NCBI RefSeq assembly: GCF_019739195.1
Contig: NZ_JAHHDS010000001.1
Coordinates: 51,502-115,501, forward strand
Direction: 5' to 3'
Length of the DNA stretch: 64,000 nucleotides
Origin: Microcella sp.
GTDB taxonomy: Bacteria; Actinomycetota; Actinomycetes; Actinomycetales; Microbacteriaceae
Shown here: positions 62,421 to 64,000 of the stretch, one piece after another
Position numbering within the stretch: the stretch's first letter is position 1
How the letters are laid out: each line of letters begins with the position of its first letter
The notes under the pieces: model-generated
Database searches by the model: none
What the model was told of the DNA's origin: nothing
The model's input: the letters and a program-made list of their open reading frames with translations, nothing else
Translations under genes and position numbers: made by a program

Positions 62421-63921
62421 CCGACTCTCCCTTCACGTGCTGCCTGACCGCTGCGGCAAATCGGTTGCCTCGATCGGCGTAGTCGGCGAACTGGTCCATC
62501 GATGCCGCAGCCGGTGCGAGCAACACGGTGTCGCCTGCGTGCGCGACTCCGGCTGCCAGCCGTACAGCGGCAGGCATCACACCGTCAGTCTGTTCCTGCT
62601 CGACCTCGAAAAGCGGCAGCTCGGGGGCGTGTCGCTCGAATGCCGCGCGCACCGCCGCACGGTCGGAACCGATGACGATGACCGCCCGCAGTCGGTCGCG
62701 GTGCGACTGCACGAGCGGCGCGACATCGACGCCCTTGAGCAGCCCGCCGACGATCCACACCACCGATCGATAGGCGCTGAGCGCCGACGCGGCAGCGTGC
62801 GGGTTGGTCGCCTTCGAGTCATCGACCCAGGCGATCTCCCCTTCCGTCAGCACCAGCTGCGTGCGATGCGCGTCGACAGTGAAGTGGCGCAGAGCGTCGC
62901 GCACGGCGCGGGGCTCGGCGCCCGCAGCGCGAGCGAGCGCCGCCGCCGCGAGCACATTGGCAAGACCGTGGGGCGTGGCGAGGCCCGCCGTCATGACGTC
63001 GTCGAGCGACGCGAGCTCGAGCGCGCTGCGTTGCCGGTCGTCGAGAAACGCCCGGTCGACGATGAACTCGTCGACCACTCCCACATTGCTCGGCGTGGGC
63101 ACCGCAGCGCCGAAGCCGATAGCTCGGCATCCCTCCGCGACCTCGGCCTCTTCCACCATGCGCATGGTCGCCTCGTCGCCGAGGTTGTACACGCAGGCGA
63201 CGCGCGTATTGGCGTACACCTTGGCTTTCGCCGCGGCGTAGGCGGCAGCGCTGCCGTGCCAGTCGTAGTGGTCGTCGGCCAGGTTCAAGCAGGCGCTCGC
63301 GAGCGGATGCACGGCGCCGGGGCCCGAGACGGGCATCCAGTGCAATTGAAAGCTCGAGAGCTCGACCACCAGCACGTCGAAGCCGGCCGGGTCGCGAATC
63401 GCATCGAGAACCGGAACGCCGATGTTGCCGCACGGCGCCACGCGGCGGCCGTCGTCGAGCAGCATCGTGGCGGTCAACTGCGTGGTCGTGGTCTTGCCGT
63501 TCGTGCCCGTGATGAGAATCCACTCGGCTGCGGGAGCCACCTTGTCGCGCAGTCGCCACGCGAGTTCGACGTCCCCCCACACGGGCGTGCCTCGGTCACG
63601 CGCCCACGTGATGAGCGCGTGTTCGGGCGGGTAACCCGGTGAGACCACGACGAGCTGCGGGTCGAGCGCATCGAGATCTGGCGGCACGGCCAGTTCGTCG
63701 TCAAGCGCGAGCAGGTCGACACCGATGACGGGCAGAATACGCGCCCGGTCCTCGTCGGGCTGGCGAGCCGCGACCAGCACTCGAGCCCCAAGCTCGGCGA
63801 GAGTATCGGCGACCGAGAAGCCGGTGACTCCCAGACCGAGCACGAGCACTCGCAGGCCCGACCAGTCGTCGTGCCAGCTGGTCAGCTCATCGGGGCGCCC
63901 CACGGCTACTGACTGACCCAC
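62383..63921 (-). CDS. murD: murD, mirror copy on right arm
   Basis: Exact inverted copy of 49431-50969 with the same 512-residue ligase. It overlaps the end of the mraY copy by 16 bases if the outer GTG is used. Probably not an independent locus. Confidence 0.85.
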   Translation of the reverse strand: MGQSVAVGRPDELTSWHDDWSGLRVLVLGLGVTGFSVADTLAELGARVLVAARQPDEDRARILPVIGVDLLALDDELAVPPDLDALDPQLVVVSPGYPPEHALITWARDRGTPVWGDVELAWRLRDKVAPAAEWILITGTNGKTTTTQLTATMLLDDGRRVAPCGNIGVPVLDAIRDPAGFDVLVVELSSFQLHWMPVSGPGAVHPLASACLNLADDHYDWHGSAAAYAAAKAKVYANTRVACVYNLGDEATMRMVEEAEVAEGCRAIGFGAAVPTPSNVGVVDEFIVDRAFLDDRQRSALELASLDDVMTAGLATPHGLANVLAAAALARAAGAEPRAVRDALRHFTVDAHRTQLVLTEGEIAWVDDSKATNPHAAASALSAYRSVVWIVGGLLKGVDVAPLVQSHRDRLRAVIVIGSDRAAVRAAFERHAPELPLFEVEQEQTDGVMPAAVRLAAGVAHAGDTVLLAPAAASMDQFADYADRGNRFAAAVRQHVKGESDDYRPTPAPRGD

Positions 63922-64000
63922 TCGAGGTAGAACAGGCCCACCCCGAGCGCCACGAAGAATCCGCCGATGAGCCAGAAGCGCACGACGACCGTCACTTCGG
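63906..64000 (-). CDS. mraY: mraY, 3' end of mirror copy, cut by window edge
   Basis: The last 31 codons and stop of a second mraY, identical to 49352-49446. The gene continues beyond the window, which shows that the inverted duplication extends past the visible sequence. Confidence 0.85.
   Translation of the reverse strand, partial: EVTVVVRFWLIGGFFVALGVGLFYLEWVSQ

Larger units (their letters stand above)
56688..64000 (-). repeat. right arm of the perfect inverted duplication
   Basis: Reverse complement of 49352-56664, continuing without visible mismatch to the last base of the window, so the full arm is longer than can be seen. Every gene on it duplicates a left-arm gene on the opposite strand. 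Confidence 0.97.

Noticed and set aside
49352..64000. Palindrome as a linear-replicon telomere or hairpin end
   Set aside because: The centre lies inside a core dcw gene and interrupts ftsZ; no telomere resolvase, terminal protein or repeat array is seen, and sequence is present on both sides.
49352..64000. Inverted duplication made by a transposon or integron
   Set aside because: No transposase, integrase, terminal inverted repeats or target-site duplication at the loop or near 56688.

Overview
The window is GC-rich, gene-dense bacterial chromosome with no gene-free stretch over 300 bases. Gene content and order point to an actinomycete, most likely Microbacteriaceae: a division/cell-wall (dcw) cluster without ftsA, class II DAHP synthase beside a PASTA kinase, GarA/FtsR-type regulators, a DUF3040 protein, and many genes that seem to start directly downstream of a -10 hexamer (leaderless). 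Species and strain cannot be read from the sequence. No tRNA, rRNA, CRISPR array, transposase or prophage gene was seen.

Layout. (1) 1-12.9 kb is metabolic: the end of rlmN, a flotillin, a long GapB-type GAPDH, glutaryl-CoA dehydrogenase, an EI24 membrane protein, an M20 peptidase, an aldehyde dehydrogenase, a spermidine-synthase-like protein, a phosphoribosyltransferase, a GlcD-type oxidase, a nucleoside hydrolase and a membrane protein. (2) 12.9-22.7 kb holds a four-domain sulfur-transfer flavoprotein (CoA-disulfide reductase, rhodanese, TusA, DsrE), a cysteine-free HesB-like protein, lactate dehydrogenase, an S4 protein, a GH15 hydrolase, a G6PDH paralogue, an SDR, a repeat protein and a DUF1295 protein. 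(3) 22.7-31.4 kb holds pgsA, garA, an ftsR-like MerR gene, a second MerR gene, an orphan ParA, pyruvate carboxylase, a MinD-like ATPase and peptide deformylase. (4) 31.4-41.6 kb resembles the mycobacterial region upstream of dcw: fatty acyl-CoA synthetase, ROK glucokinase, PlsC, DAHP synthase, a PknL-like PASTA kinase, a LysM protein, an Rv2175c-like DNA-binding protein and a polyprenyl synthase. (5) 41.6-56.7 kb is the dcw cluster in canonical order: mraZ, rsmH, an ftsL-like gene, ftsI, murE, a MurF-like remnant, mraY, murD, ftsW, murG, murC, ftsQ, ftsZ. The enzymes make lipid II precursors (MurE/D/C, MraY, MurG), FtsW and FtsI polymerise and crosslink septal peptidoglycan, and FtsQ, the FtsL-like protein and FtsZ form the divisome.

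The dominant anomaly is at the right end. From 56688 to 64000 the sequence is the reverse complement of 49352-56664, so ftsZ, ftsQ, murC, murG, ftsW, murD and the end of mraY appear twice, head to head, around a 23-base loop inside ftsZ. Paired positions add up to 113352. Neither ftsZ copy is complete, and the right arm is still matching where the window ends. A foldback or contig-end assembly artefact is the simplest reading, so right-arm genes should not be counted as real second copies until the junction is verified.

Other points of interest: the murF position holds only a diverged C-terminal MurF-like protein without the ATP-binding domain; a 16-base dyad-like element upstream of ftsZ recurs (14 of 16 bases) upstream of the second MerR gene in the garA-ftsR locus; MurE carries HHPR where DNPR is usual; and tandem 10-bp MraZ-box-like repeats precede mraZ.
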